From Saccharina japonica (Eukaryota; Sar; Phaeophyceae; Laminariales; Laminariaceae): 64,000 nt of DNA. Shown piece after piece: positions 23,026 through 33,434 of this stretch; position 1 is the stretch's first letter, and each line of letters opens with the position of its first letter. Position numbers and translations under genes: made by a program. The stretch lies in assembly GCA_008828725.1 (NCBI GenBank), contig MEHQ01002823.1:46178-110177 (forward strand), written 5' to 3'. The notes under the pieces were generated by a model. That model made no database searches. It was not told the DNA's origin and saw only the letters and a list, made by a program, of their open reading frames with translations.

Positions 23026-23525
23026 GGTTGGGTTGGCGTCGGTTGGCGACGACGCTGTAAAACGCGCCTCTCGCTGCGTGAGCTAGACAACCAGGGTACC
23101 GTTTTTTGTTTTTTTTGGCGGTCACCAGGGCTGGCGATCTAGATCTAGTTAGATCATTTGTGCGGGGTTGAGAACCTCAACTCCGCACAAGGGGGATGAT
23201 CGTATCACGTAGTGTGTATATCGCGAGGCACCCACGAGGCAGATGCATAGTATTAACCATTGCTGTCTCTGGAAGTGGCCACACCAGAAATCAAACCAAT
23301 TCATTGGAGGCTGTCGTCCATATGCAAGTCCGCCTCACAAGCAGTTCTTAGCAGGATGCAGCTCACCCTCCATGCGACTCGCCCTACACCTCACGTTCCG
23401 CTTCGTGCTCGGTGCAAGCAATGTCTGCCTGGTTGGTGAAAACCCAACGCGCTCCGTCCCGGCACTGTAGGGATGCGAGGGTCTATGGTCATGCGGCTAC
23501 AGCCATGCACGACATGAGTACCCCC
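23026..23525 (-). repeat. repeat-I, inverted partner of 30,529-31,016
   Basis: About 500 bp in opposite orientation to the 30.5 kb copy. Shared words include CGAGCTAGACAACCAGGGT-like sequence, TTGTGCGGGGTTGAGAACC, GGAAGTGGCCACACCAGAAA and GGCACTGTAGGGATGCGAGG. No coding sequence is apparent. Confidence 0.75.
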
Positions 23526-23534
23526 CCCCTCCCC

Positions 23535-23655
23535 CTCCCTAGCACAATGGGAGCGTAAACAAATCGTTGTGGAGACATTGAGCAATATAGCACACCATTA
23601 GGCGTACCTGGCGTACCTACCGCGATGGGGAATTGTCGAGACCTTGTGCAAGGTT
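23535..23655. mobile_element. MITE-E left half
   Basis: CACAATGGGAGCGTAAAC, GTGGAGACATTGAGCAAT and ACACCATTAGGCGTACC are present; the right arm is missing. Confidence 0.5.
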
Positions 23656-23664
23656 CTCCGATAG

Positions 23665-24025
23665 AGACGTGCTACGATGGAGGCATACCGTATACCTTAT
23701 TTTGGCTGAAAACGTTTACTGAATAAAGGGAACTCCTTAACCCCTTAAGAACTGAAAAAACTTATCCCACACTAATTCCAAGTAGTTTGCCCCCAAATAT
23801 GTGGGACCATTTCTTAAGGGCTTAATAATAGCCCAAAATCGTCGATTTTTTTTTTTGTGTTGCAATATTTTTTGTTGAATCGTTAGGCCGTGGGAGTTTT
23901 CATCTTAGAACTTTTATTTTCCTTCAAAGGCAGGTGGCTTACTATTACTTAGTATTAGTATAGACCTCCTCAAGTGAGGAGCCCCAGAAAAACAACATGT
24001 TACACCCCTACCTTAAGGTAGCTTG
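23665..24025. mobile_element. MITE-C copy 4 carrying a nested MITE-D
   Basis: The left end GACGTGCTACGATGGAGGC and the right end CTACCTTAAGGTAGCTTGCGTC bracket a MITE-D copy at 23,737-23,827 (CTTAACCCCTTAAGAACTG ... TTCTTAAGGGCTTAA). Confidence 0.6.
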
Positions 24026-24079
24026 CGTCCTATAATACATTGTTCGTTATCTGCCACAACAATGAACCACACCCCACAA

Positions 24080-24205
24080 GGTTGTCGACAAACCCTCAAG
24101 TCGGTACGCCTATATATAGTGGTGTTGCTACATTGTTCTTGCCATTGCCTCCTCAAGGGTTGCTTTACGCCCACATTGTGCAAGGGGAGGGTCTCGGCCA
24201 TCTGT
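24080..24205. mobile_element. MITE-E right half
   Basis: CTACATTGTTCTTGCCATTG and TTTACGCCCACATTGTGCA match the family right arm. Confidence 0.5.
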
Positions 24206-24274
24206 GACGTAGTGCGTCCTCGGACATTGTATGAAGTGCGTGTGTGCGCGGGCGTGGGCTCGATTCCCCCACGC

Positions 24275-24335
24275 CCCCTTCTCCTCTCTCCTCTCTCCTC
24301 TCTCGTCTCTCGTCTCTCCTCTCTCCTCTCTACTT
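24275..24335 (+). repeat. CTCTCCT/CTCTCGT minisatellite
   Basis: About eight 7-bp pyrimidine units. The frames crossing it are low complexity. Confidence 0.7.
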
Positions 24336-24547
24336 GGTGCCTTCCGTTCGGTGAAACAAAGAAAAATGGACACGGCACACCGCACCTACATGAATCGAAA
24401 TTGCGCGCGACGCTGTACTTTTCCCCGAAATCCGTCTAGCCCTATGACAGCCCCCACGTTGCGCTTTAAGGGTAGATAGATAGAGGAGAGTTTATGACGG
24501 TCGTCTTGGTTGGGCTGGTATAGTAAGTAAACATGAATGCGAGAACA

Positions 24548-24600
24548 CCATCATCCACATCATCATCATCACCATCATCACCATCACCATCATCATCATC

Positions 24601-24632
<32 letters not shown>

Positions 24633-24726
24633 TGTCATCATCATTGTCATCATCATCATCATCGTCATCATCATCATCATCATCATCGTCATCATCATCA
24701 TTATCATCATCATCATCACCATCAAT

Positions 24727-24777
<51 letters not shown>

Positions 24778-24795
24778 GTCATCGTCATCGTTCTG
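24548..24795 (+). repeat. (ATC)n microsatellite
   Basis: About 80 trinucleotides with ACC, GTC and TTG variants. Poly-His, poly-Ser, poly-Asp and poly-Met frames are artefacts. Confidence 0.95.
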
Positions 24796-25003
24796 AAATA
24801 TGTATTCAACCTTTACCCAGTCAAAGACTGATACTGGGGTGCTGTTGGTAAACCCCTCTGTCATGGCGTCGTGGCTTCGTCCGGATTATTACGTGAATTC
24901 TGTGGATGGATGTGGATGCACATGGATGGATGGATGGATGGATGGTACTTCTAACTATAGCATGATAGTAAGAAAGAGGACTCTCACCCCCCCCCCCCCA
25001 CGT

Positions 25004-25178
25004 TTGTTTGTGGTGTTGTAGTGTTGTGGTGTTCAGTATTGTTTTCAGAGGGAAAGAGAGGACGCTGACACCTACTCCTACCTGTTTCCTNTTGTTTGTG
25101 GTGTTGTAGTGTTGTGGTGTTCAGTATTGTTTTCAGAGGGAAAGAGAGGACGCTGACACCTACTACTACCTGTTTCCT
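25004..25178 (+). repeat. 87-bp duplication on both sides of an N
   Basis: 25,004-25,090 and 25,092-25,178 are near identical (one difference seen) and are separated by a single N at 25,091. This is the pattern of an unmerged contig overlap. Confidence 0.85.
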
Positions 25179-25268
25179 TCCTTTTCCTGCTGAAACGAAG
25201 AACAGAAACGGTGGGCTGATGCACGATGAGACTCTTCACCCCGACTGACTCTCATACCATCTCTCTCA

Positions 25269-25272
25269 GACA

Positions 25273-25351
<79 letters not shown>
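25269..25351 (+). repeat. (CTGT)n then (CT)n microsatellite
   Basis: About 14 CTGT units followed by a CT tract. Confidence 0.9.
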
Positions 25352-25357
<6 letters not shown>

Positions 25358-25489
25358 CTCTCGGAGCCGTTTAGCCCTACCCCACTCATCGTGCGTATCA
25401 CCTGCTCATCAGTGAGAAAGGCGCGTGGGCTCATTAAAAAGAACACCACCGAATAGAGTAAATAGTAAAGAGAGCGTTGAGTTTGCACA

Positions 25490-25680
25490 ATTTAGGGATG
25501 TGATCTTCTTTCAGCGCTCGATTTTCCCAGAAACTGAAAAATTGCCAACACCGAACAAGGTGTTTTCTGAAAGATCTGATCTTAAGAGAGCCTTCCGAAA
25601 ATGGAACGTTCGGTTTTAGTAGCACCCTTACACCCTTACCGTTTTCGAGAAAACTCTCTCATGTATATGGTAGCGATGAA
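25490..25680. mobile_element. MITE-H copy, uninterrupted
   Basis: Shares TTTCAGCGCTCGATTTT, GAGAGCCTTCCGAA and AGCACCCTTACACCCTTACC with 28,335-28,560. Its outer arms (TCAGCGCTCGATTTTCCCAG and its partner near 25,650) are only loosely inverted, so the class is uncertain. Confidence 0.5.
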
Positions 25681-26094
25681 AAACGATGGCACCCCTGCGC
25701 CAACTCAACGCTCTTTACGGTACTCGTGCCATCATATAAAACACATGCAAAGAAGACAAAATTATCTCCCAAGTGATTTCTCAAACCCTTTCTCCCCTTT
25801 TTACCAAAGCAGGAGTGCTTGGCGAGCTGGCTGGCACCCATGCGGAGGCTTGTATGTATGACGATTGCACCAGCGGACGTACGCGCGTACCGTATAGATA
25901 GTTAGAGGAGTGTCTGTCATGTGACCCCAGATGATAATAAAAGTCATATTATTATGTCCTCTCAGCTGGTAAACGATCCCACCTTACTTCACTTCATTAG
26001 CGTATACTATACCGTACGAGAGGAGGAGGTACCATTCGAAATCTTTTATTAATATTAATAAACACCACACCGTTTTTTCTTCTTAGTCGTGGGT

Positions 26095-26300
26095 ATTTTA
26101 CTATTCATATTGGCCTTACCAACATCCGACACTGTGCAACATGATCATTAAGCTTTGCAACGCCGATCCGTACTACTTGTGGTAACAAACATTATTATTA
26201 TCTTTGCCATCCGATAATGTGCAGTATGATCTTCAGCGTTGATCACTCATAAAACTCCCAAAAGCAGAAGACCACGGAAACCAAGAAAACCTATGCGTAT
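26095..26300 (-). repeat. repeat-H antisense, two partial copies
   Basis: CATCCGACACTGTGCAACAT (26,106) and CATCCGATAATGTGCAGTAT (26,208) start two successive copies. The second runs to CCAAGAAAACCTATGCG and is preceded by the ATTATTATT tail complement. Confidence 0.65.
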
Positions 26301-26359
26301 CCGAAACAAGAAAGCCAAGGGGAAAACCAAAGAAAAATTGAACACTATATTAATAGCTA

Positions 26360-26712
26360 GACGCATGCTACTACGGTAGAGGTGCACCATGTTAATAAGC
26401 TTTTGCCTTCTGAGGGCGATCACTCGAGGCACTCTGTGCCTCAACCGAAAACTGCTTTTGGACGGAAAAAAAAAAGCGCTACCCGATGAACAACTCCGTG
26501 GCCTTAACCCCTATAGTACTGCAGTACCGTTTGGGGGGAAAATTACTTATAATTATTAGAGTGTTTTGTCCCCAAAACGGGACTGCAGTCCTAAAAGGGT
26601 GAAGTACGAAAAAACAAAATCGTGCGACACAAAAACGAAATTCCGAAGATTTTGGGTTAAGGGGCCCCGTCATCCCGAAATGATTTCAGCCAAAAAAGGG
26701 TATACCTTATGT
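26360..26712. mobile_element. MITE-C copy 5 with nested MITE-D at 26,502-26,603
   Basis: MITE-C ends GACGCATGCTACTACGGTAG and AAAAAAGGGTATACCTTA enclose a full MITE-D hairpin (CTTAACCCCTATAGTACTGC ... GACTGCAGTCCTAAAAGGG). Removing the MITE-D span restores the order of MITE-C blocks seen at 16,319, so MITE-D is the younger insertion. Confidence 0.75.
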
Positions 26713-27259
26713 CAGTGATTATACTTATCAGTAATCATCATTGTCGCTGCTTGATAACACTACGTGAAGCAATCTGGTATACATTGCACATGTATATGCA
26801 CAACAGGCAGCTTTCCAGACTGTTGTCGTTTGTTGATGCAGCACTGCTGCTGTGTTATACTCGTACCTCTATCTATCGTGGCAGGCGTCACTATTCATTA
26901 TTATTGCCGCATCGGCCAGGCCAAGCGGCCGGGACTGCTGAGATACAGTACAGGACACCTGATAAAAAAACGAGAAATAAATGATGAGAAAGGCATAAGA
27001 AAGGCAGCCTGATTTTTACAGGAACATGAGAAATTCGCAGTTCGTTAGACTGAAGTGTAGAACGTACCCGTTCTCAAAGAAATTTTTCAGCCTGGACCAG
27101 TTTTCCTGTTTATTCTTCATATAATAAGTCGGTGTCCTGTACTGCTTGTAGTAGGCGGTGTGTCAAACTTGCAGCGTAGTAGGGAGATGCACGCGACACG
27201 CGCGTGGCATATCTTATGTGATGATGCTTATTATGTCATGATACTACAACAACAGTAGT

Positions 27260-27363
27260 ATTACGGAGGACCATAGTAAATAGGACCAAATATCGTTAGT
27301 AAAAATAGGGAAACAGATAGGATTTGTTTGTACCATAGGTCTTTTACTATAGCCCTCAGTAAT
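27260..27363. mobile_element. MITE-A copy
   Basis: Arms TTACGGAGGACCATAGTAAA and TTTTACTATAGCCCTCAGTAA. The centre GTTAGTAAAAATAGGG lacks the TTAATA of copy 1. Confidence 0.75.
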
Positions 27364-28125
27364 AGTATTAATAGTAATACTTGAATATATATATGGCTGT
27401 GTGCTTATCTGTGAAGAAGGGGGTCAGCTACGGAGCTGCTCCTTCGGGGTATAAGGTCGAGCACATATTATATGATACCACCCAGTCCAGTTCCACAGTA
27501 GTAGTAGTAGTATCACAAAAAAAAAAGCCGGTTGGTGTGAGCCGAACGAAGGTTGCGCTAACCGACTTGGCACAATTTCTCGTATTTTAGGTCTCGCTTT
27601 TAGTGTAACCCCTGGCAGTTATTTATATCCCGGAATCGTTCAGAGATATCGCCATACTCTGTACTGCAGTACTACTACTGTAACTCTAGTAGTGAGCAAC
27701 CCATCACGGCATCGACGCTCGTAATATGATCACCCACAACTCAACATTCTTCACAAAAGAAAAACAGACAAAAACAAAGCATGGGCATATGGGTATATGG
27801 GCATATATATGGGCATATGGACTACGGCAGTAAAACAACGGGTCCAATTTTACCTTGATACTAATAATAAGTATCATATACAACACCTGGTAGCCCGTAG
27901 GCCCGAAGAGAGGGCAAACATATCGTGAAAGGAGATACGAAAACATACATTGTGGGAAAAAATTGGATGTAGAATTATTTTTGTTTTTAGATTTGTTGTG
28001 GAGGGAGCGGTATGTACGATGTCATGATCGTAGCCATAGTTGTTATTACTAGGTTTTAACTCGTAGACGGGCTTTCATTGCCGATACATATAATACATAC
28101 ATACTATACCGTAAAGAGCGTTGAG
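27364..28125. other. gene-free stretch
   Basis: I see no gene. A (GGGCATATG)-like iteration lies at 27,782-27,820. Confidence 0.4.
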
Positions 28126-28129
28126 CTCG

Positions 28130-28305
28130 CATCGTATATGGCATTGCATTGCTGCTCTGCTTACTGCACTGAGCGTAGTATCTCTGTGTCGTAGTTTTGT
28201 GACCACAGAACTGGTACCTTTTTAGGATGAAGAATCGGCACGGACACTGGGTGTGCTGGATGTCGATGGGTAGAAAGGAAGGTTTAATGTGAAGAACACA
28301 CACAC
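28130..28305 (+). repeat. CA-tail repeat copy
   Basis: Nearly identical to 10,160-10,336 over 170 bp, including GGATGTCGATGGGTAGAAAG; probably a young pair. Confidence 0.75.
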
Positions 28306-28334
28306 CCAGACAGGAGAGATGGATGCGATCGTTT

Positions 28335-28565
28335 TTCGTTTTTCAGCGCTCGATTTTTCCAGAACATGACAGTTGCCAATGCCGAGCAAAAGGTATTATC
28401 GGAAACATCTGCTCGAGAGTCGAGAGCCTTCCGAACCTATATGGGCTTTCCTTTTTATGGAGGGTCATAGCCCATAGTTCCGAACATACGTACGCATAAT
28501 AATGTTCGACGTTTTAGCACCCTTATACCCTTACCGTTGTCGAGAAAACGCTCTCATGTACCACT
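28335..28565. mobile_element. MITE-H copy interrupted by MITE-F
   Basis: The same block order as 25,490-25,680, split at TTCCGAAC by the 41-bp insertion described next. Confidence 0.55.
28437..28477. mobile_element. 41-bp MITE-F insertion with 8-bp target duplication
   Basis: CTATATGGGCT ... AGCCCATAG is flanked by TTCCGAAC on both sides (28,429-28,436 and 28,478-28,485). The uninterrupted sister copy near 25,590 has this site once, as CTTCCGAAAATGG. The 8-bp duplication would suit a hAT-type transposase, but 41 bp is extremely short for any mobile unit. Confidence 0.65.
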
Positions 28566-28567
28566 CT

Positions 28568-28635
28568 TGTCCCAAAAATATAAGCACCATTTTTATTTAA
28601 TGTTAATTTACAAAATGTGCTTATATTTAGGGACA
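28568..28635. mobile_element. MITE-G copy 2
   Basis: TGTCCCAAAAATATAAGCACC and TGCTTATATTTAGGGACA form the arms. A lone arm is seen at 53,315-53,332. Confidence 0.55.
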
Positions 28636-28914
28636 GATTGGCATAGGATAGCGCTGAAAAACTACCGCAACCCCCGTGCGAATTACGTGTTGATACTATT
28701 AATATTATTATAGTAAAATAGAGCGGGCCTGTCATACACATACATGGTCCACGTGGCGGTCCTAAAGTCATACTGGTACCAGGTAGCGCATACTACCTGT
28801 GTGAAACATGATGAGAAGAACGGGCAGGCTGTGGTGGTTGGAGCAGGAGAAAAACACGTGGACATCGCGCAGTCTAGATAGACTACCACACAGTAGTACC
28901 GAAGTAGGATAATA

Positions 28915-29010
28915 TGAATGGGGGGTATTGAGCACGGACACTGCTGGCGTGGGTGTACTGGATGTCGACGGGTAGAAGTAAAGGTTTAAATGTGAAGAAC
29001 GAACACACAC
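28915..29010 (+). repeat. CA-tail repeat, 5'-truncated
   Basis: Ends GGATGTCGACGGGTAGAAGT and GAACGAACACACACACG. Confidence 0.65.
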
Positions 29011-29111
29011 ACGCATATAATACATTAATTACGTATACGAAACAATGCCAAATAACGCACACACATATATACACATAGAGCTACAAATACTACCTCCACC
29101 ACGAGCATCCG

Positions 29112-29882
29112 AAAAGTATTTTTCGAAACCTAACTATCTAAAATGATCAGAATGGAAGAACAATCGGAGCACTGTGATCCCTGGACGATTTAGCTCAAAA
29201 CAAGTTTTTTTTCTGAATTTTTCCAAAAACCAATTACTTGGTTTTAAAGACCCCCCCCCCCTCCGAGGCTCAGGGGTCTTTAAAACCAAGTGATCGAAAA
29301 ACAATTATTGGTTTTAAAGACCCTCCGCGGTTGGGGGGTCTTAAAACCAAGTGATTGGTTTTTGGAAAAAAGAAAATCTAACCAAGTATGTTATGAAAAA
29401 TCAGAAAAAACGTTGTTTTGTTCTAAATAGTGCAGCGATCACAGTCAGTGCTCCCGATTGTGGAGGGGGGGGTCTTTAAAAACACTAATTGCGTTTTGGA
29501 AAAATTCAGAAAAAGAAAAACATCGGAGCACTGCTGTGTGATTCGCTGGCACGATTTAGCACAAAACAAGTTTTTTTCTGAATTTTTCCAAAAACCAATC
29601 ACTTGGTTTTAAAGACCCCCCCCCCCCNCCCCCTGAGGAAAAGTTTTTTCCTGAATTTTTCCAAAAACCAATCACTTGGTTTTAAAGACCTCCCCCCCTC
29701 CCCCTGAGCTTCGGAGGGGGGGGGGGGGGGGGTATTTAAAACCAAGTGATCGGTGTTTGAAAAAGTTCAGAAAAAAAAAGTTGTTTCGTGTTAAATCGTC
29801 CAGGGATCACAGTGCTCCGTTTTTTCCCCCCCATTCTGACCATTTTAGATAGTTAGGTGTCGAAAAAATACTTTTCGGGACG
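29112..29882. mobile_element. foldback element built of nested inverted repeats
   Basis: The outer arms CGAAAAGTATTTTTCGAAAC ... and its partner ending AAAAAATACTTTTCGGG extend inward for about 160 bp, through TAACTATCTAAAATG and the GATCACAGTGCTCC block. The interior repeats AAAACCAATCACTTGG and TTTTAAAGACC several times in both orientations around poly-C/G cores. An N at 29,627 and homopolymers make the centre unreliable. Confidence 0.75.
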
Positions 29883-29946
29883 CCCCTGTCCACCCTGCTC
29901 TACGTATCCGATGTTCAAACTTCAGCTCAGGGGTCGCCAGGAAGCG

Positions 29947-30238
29947 AGGAGGAGCAGGGGGGGGGGGGGTGACAGACCCACACCGATGGCGTGGGGATGG
30001 AGCTTAGATGCGGCTTAGGACTTAAGTATTGAACGTAAAGAGGGCATATTGGGAAGAAGGAGGGAGCAAGGACAACAATGGAGTATTGTGGATAAATCTT
30101 GGCGGGAAGCAGACAAAGAAGGGTGTTAGACTGTACGCATAGGTTTCCTTGGTTTCCGTGGTCTTCTGCTTTTGGGAGTTTTATGAGTGATCAACGCTGA
30201 AGATCATGCTGCACATTGTCGGATGGCAAAGATAATAA
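29947..30238 (+). repeat. repeat-H, young copy 1
   Basis: About 290 bp starting AGGAGGAGCAGGGGG, through CACACCGATGGCGTGGGGAT and CTTGGCGGGAAGCAGACA, ending GGCAAAGATAATAATAAT. The TAA-like tail suggests a non-LTR retroelement 3' end or SINE. Nearly identical to 33,136-33,434. Confidence 0.8.
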
Positions 30239-30528
30239 TAATGCTAATCGACAGATCTTTTACCCGCATAGCTAGCGTCAATACACATTGTTCGAGTCTG
30301 AGGACACGGTTCGGATCTCCTCGAATTTCCATGGGGGATTTAACTAGAACTGCCCTTGCGCGTGCGATCCGTAAAACACGTCTCACCGGTTTTACCCCAA
30401 TCGAAGATCAACGGGTCAGCTTCCGTTACCGGCCTGTAGCTCAGCGGTACCCGCACTCCAAAGAGGTCGGGAACCGAGAGCCATCAGGGATGGGGGGCCA
30501 GAGGGTGGACGGGGGGGGGGGGGGTGTA

Positions 30529-31016
30529 CTCATGTCTGTGCACGGCCGTAGTCATATGACCATAGACCTCGCATCCCTACAATGCCGGGACGGAGCCGTT
30601 GGGTTTTCACCAACCAGGCAGACATTGCTTGCACCAAGCGCGAAACGCCATGAGGTATTGGGCGAGTCGCATGGAGGGTGAGCTGCATCCTGCTAAGAAC
30701 CGCCTCTGAGGTGGACTTGCATATGGACGACAGCTTCAATGGAGTTAATTTAATTTCTGGTGTGGCCACTCCGGAGACAGCAATGGGTTTTACTATGTAA
30801 CTGCCTCGCGGATGCCTTACCATATTAACACTACGTGATACGACCATTCCCCTTGTGCGAGAACAAAGGTTCTCCACCCCGCACAAATGATCTACTCGAC
30901 CGCCAGCTTCGGTGCCGCCAAAACAAAATAACAAAAAAAAACGGCACCCTGGTTGTCTAGCTCACGCAGCGAGTGGCGTGTTTTACAGCGTCGTTGCCAA
31001 CCGACGCCAACCCAAC
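30529..31016 (+). repeat. repeat-I, plus-strand copy
   Basis: Inverted relative to 23,026-23,525 and sharing nearly all blocks, from TCATATGACCATAGACCTCG to CCAACCGACGCCAACCC. The termini are poly-G at one end and AACCCAACC at the other; no clear inverted termini. Confidence 0.75.
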
Positions 31017-31047
31017 CTACCAAGGGAGTTTCAGAGAGCGGGGTACT

Positions 31048-31272
31048 CACTCATTTGTTGCTTGCCTTACTTAGCCATTTGACCATTGACCACGCATGCA
31101 TCCCTTTCGAGACGGAGCACCGTCCCTACTCCTAATAGAGACACCTCCAACATTGGGGGGGAGGGAGGGTACTGATTTGTTGCTTGCCTTAGTCATTTAA
31201 CCATTGACCACGCATCCCTTTCGAGACGGAGCACCGTCCCTACTCCTAGAATAGAGACACCTCCGACATTTG
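31048..31272 (+). repeat. 110-bp tandem duplication
   Basis: Two units share TTGTTGCTTGCCTTA, CCCTTTCGAGACGGAGCACC and AGACACCTCC. The ACCACGCATCCCTTTCGAGA word recurs at 48,172-48,191, and relatives lie at 19,005-19,035 and 55,981-56,040. Confidence 0.75.
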
Positions 31273-31499
31273 GGCGCTCATTACGTTGTTTCCATAAATG
31301 ACAAATCAAGTTTTAGCTATTCCTACCCCCTTCCTGTTTCGCCGGGGGGGGAAGTTACAAGCATTGTCACCTTGATCTGGGTAGTAGGGGGGAGAAAAAA
31401 TGATTACCCTGGGCTTGATAATTGGTCGGTCTTTTATCACCGATATAGCTCAGTTGATACCGCGTAACACCGTCACAACGACAGACAGGTATTATGTAT

Positions 31500-31920
31500 A
31501 GCCGGGACCGCCCCCTTGCACAAGGTGGGCGTAAAAAGGCCCTTAACCTTTTAGGACTGCAGTCCCGTTTTGGGGACAAACCACTCTAATTCTAAGTAAT
31601 TTGTCCCCAAAACGGGACTCCAGTCCTGTAAGGGTTAAGCTTGTTGCGGAGACATCGAAAACTAGGCTGTATGTACGTAGCACTTATTGTATAGCACACC
31701 ATTATTATTAGGCGTATCAAATTGAGAGGTTGTCGACACCTTGATCGACATTGTGGGGTTTGCTATACACTGAAGACTGTTTGTTGTTGTGGAGAAATAG
31801 TTTGCTACATTGTTGCGGAGACATTGAACAGTTTCTATACCAAACCCCACAACAAAAGGTGTCGACAACCTCTTAATCCGGTACGCCTAATAATGGTGTG
31901 CTGCATTGTCCAATCACTGT
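31500..31920. mobile_element. MITE-E copies with nested MITE-D at 31,541-31,639
   Basis: CTTGCACAAGGTGGGCGTAA is separated from GTTGCGGAGACATCGAAAAC by a complete 99-bp MITE-D: arms CTTAACCTTTTAGGACTGCA and its complement, about 40 bp of paired stem. More MITE-E blocks follow to 31,920 (GCGGAGACATTGAACAGT, AGGTGTCGACAACCTC), partly inverted. Confidence 0.65.
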
Positions 31921-32084
31921 CCACGTACTACATACATACCTCGGCCAACTGCTGTAATGGTACGTATACGGGGAGGAATCATGGTTTACATGATGACCAC
32001 GAGTGGGTGAATGTACTCGTTGAACATGAGTTATGTTATCATGCGAGAGCATCAATCACACATATTACCAGGTACCTGGTATGA

Positions 32085-33130
32085 CATATATATGGGGTAT
32101 GACCCTCCAAAAAAAGGTATTTTTTCCCTAAAAAATGTCCTTTCTAGGAGGGTCCTACACCACTAAATCACGCATACATACAAACTACGTATGTATCGGT
32201 ATACGATAATGAGAGCGAAACGAGTATAACGATGATGCTGGTGATGAAGATGATGATGACTGATGACTGATGACTGATGACGATGACGAGATGATGATGC
32301 TAACGATGACGATATGATGATGATAACGATGACGATATGGTGATGACATCATACCGGGAGTGAGAAGGGGGAATTTCGATCTGATGATCGATTCGGGTGA
32401 AACGAAAAGAAAGAGCATTCCACTTACTGTAGAAGAGGGGAAACCATGTACAGCAGTAGTATTATATGTATGTATGTGAGTGCGGGGGGGAAAACTATTA
32501 TTATTATTATTATTATTTATTATGGTGTCTGTGGTTACGTATACCTCGTACTACAGCATACGTCGGCATTCTTCAATATACCCACCCTCCTCTTATTGTC
32601 CGCCGCTGCATTGTCCTCCTGCTGCTGCCTATACATACATACTAGTCTATCTGACGACGCGTGAAGAAACGTGTGTGTGTGAACAAGACTGAGTGTCACT
32701 GAGTGTCACTGAGTGTCACTGAGTGCTCAGCGCCGAGTGTGTGTGGGTGTGTGGGAGGGCCTTGACAGCGTGACGGCATACTATTAATACTGTACTCTAC
32801 TGTACCTATTACTCTGTAAGACGCCCCCCCCCCCCCCCCCCCCCCGGGTTGTTAATATAAATCTACATACACATATATATATAGAAAGTATTAGGTATGG
32901 CTGTCGGTCTGTCTATCTGTGGTTAGTGGTTAATGTATGTACGGAAGTTGGTGGGGGGTGGGCGTGATCTACACACTACTCATTGTCCTCTTTCTGGATG
33001 AGCAGCAACAACAGTGGATGGTGCATGTACCACCGGTGGTATAATAGATACATGCATGCATGGGTATACCGTCGTGCATGCATGCATGGTCTACTATATA
33101 CTACTATTACTACTACTACTACTATAATAC
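32085..33130. other. gene-free stretch with simple repeats
   Basis: A MITE-F-like hairpin (32,090-32,155), a GATGAT-rich tract (32,228-32,345), GAGTGTCACT iterations (32,690-32,722) and a run of about 23 C (32,823-32,845). No gene seen. Confidence 0.6.
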
Positions 33131-33135
33131 TACTA

Positions 33136-33434
33136 GGAGGAGCAGGGGGGGGGGATGACAGACCCACACCGATGGCGTGGGGATGGAGCTTAGATGCGGC
33201 TTAGGACTTAAGTATTGAACGTAAAGAGGGCATATTGGGAAGAAGGAGGGAGCAAGGACAACAAATAAATGGAGTATTATTGTGGATAAATCTTGGCGGG
33301 AAGCAGACATAGAAGGGTGTTAGACTGTACGCATAGGTTTCCTTGGTTTCCGTGGTCTTCTGCTTTTGGGAGTTTTATGAGTGATCAACGCTGAAGATCA
33401 TGCTGCACATTGTCGGATGGCAAAGATAATAATA
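33136..33434 (+). repeat. repeat-H, young copy 2
   Basis: Differs from copy 1 mainly by small A/T-rich insertions (for example ACAAATAAATGG against ACAATGG). The end reads AAAGATAATAATAAC. Confidence 0.8.

Noticed and set aside
30187-30681. 164-aa plus-strand frame
   Set aside because: It spans the end of repeat-H and the start of repeat-I, crosses a G-run and has no domain.
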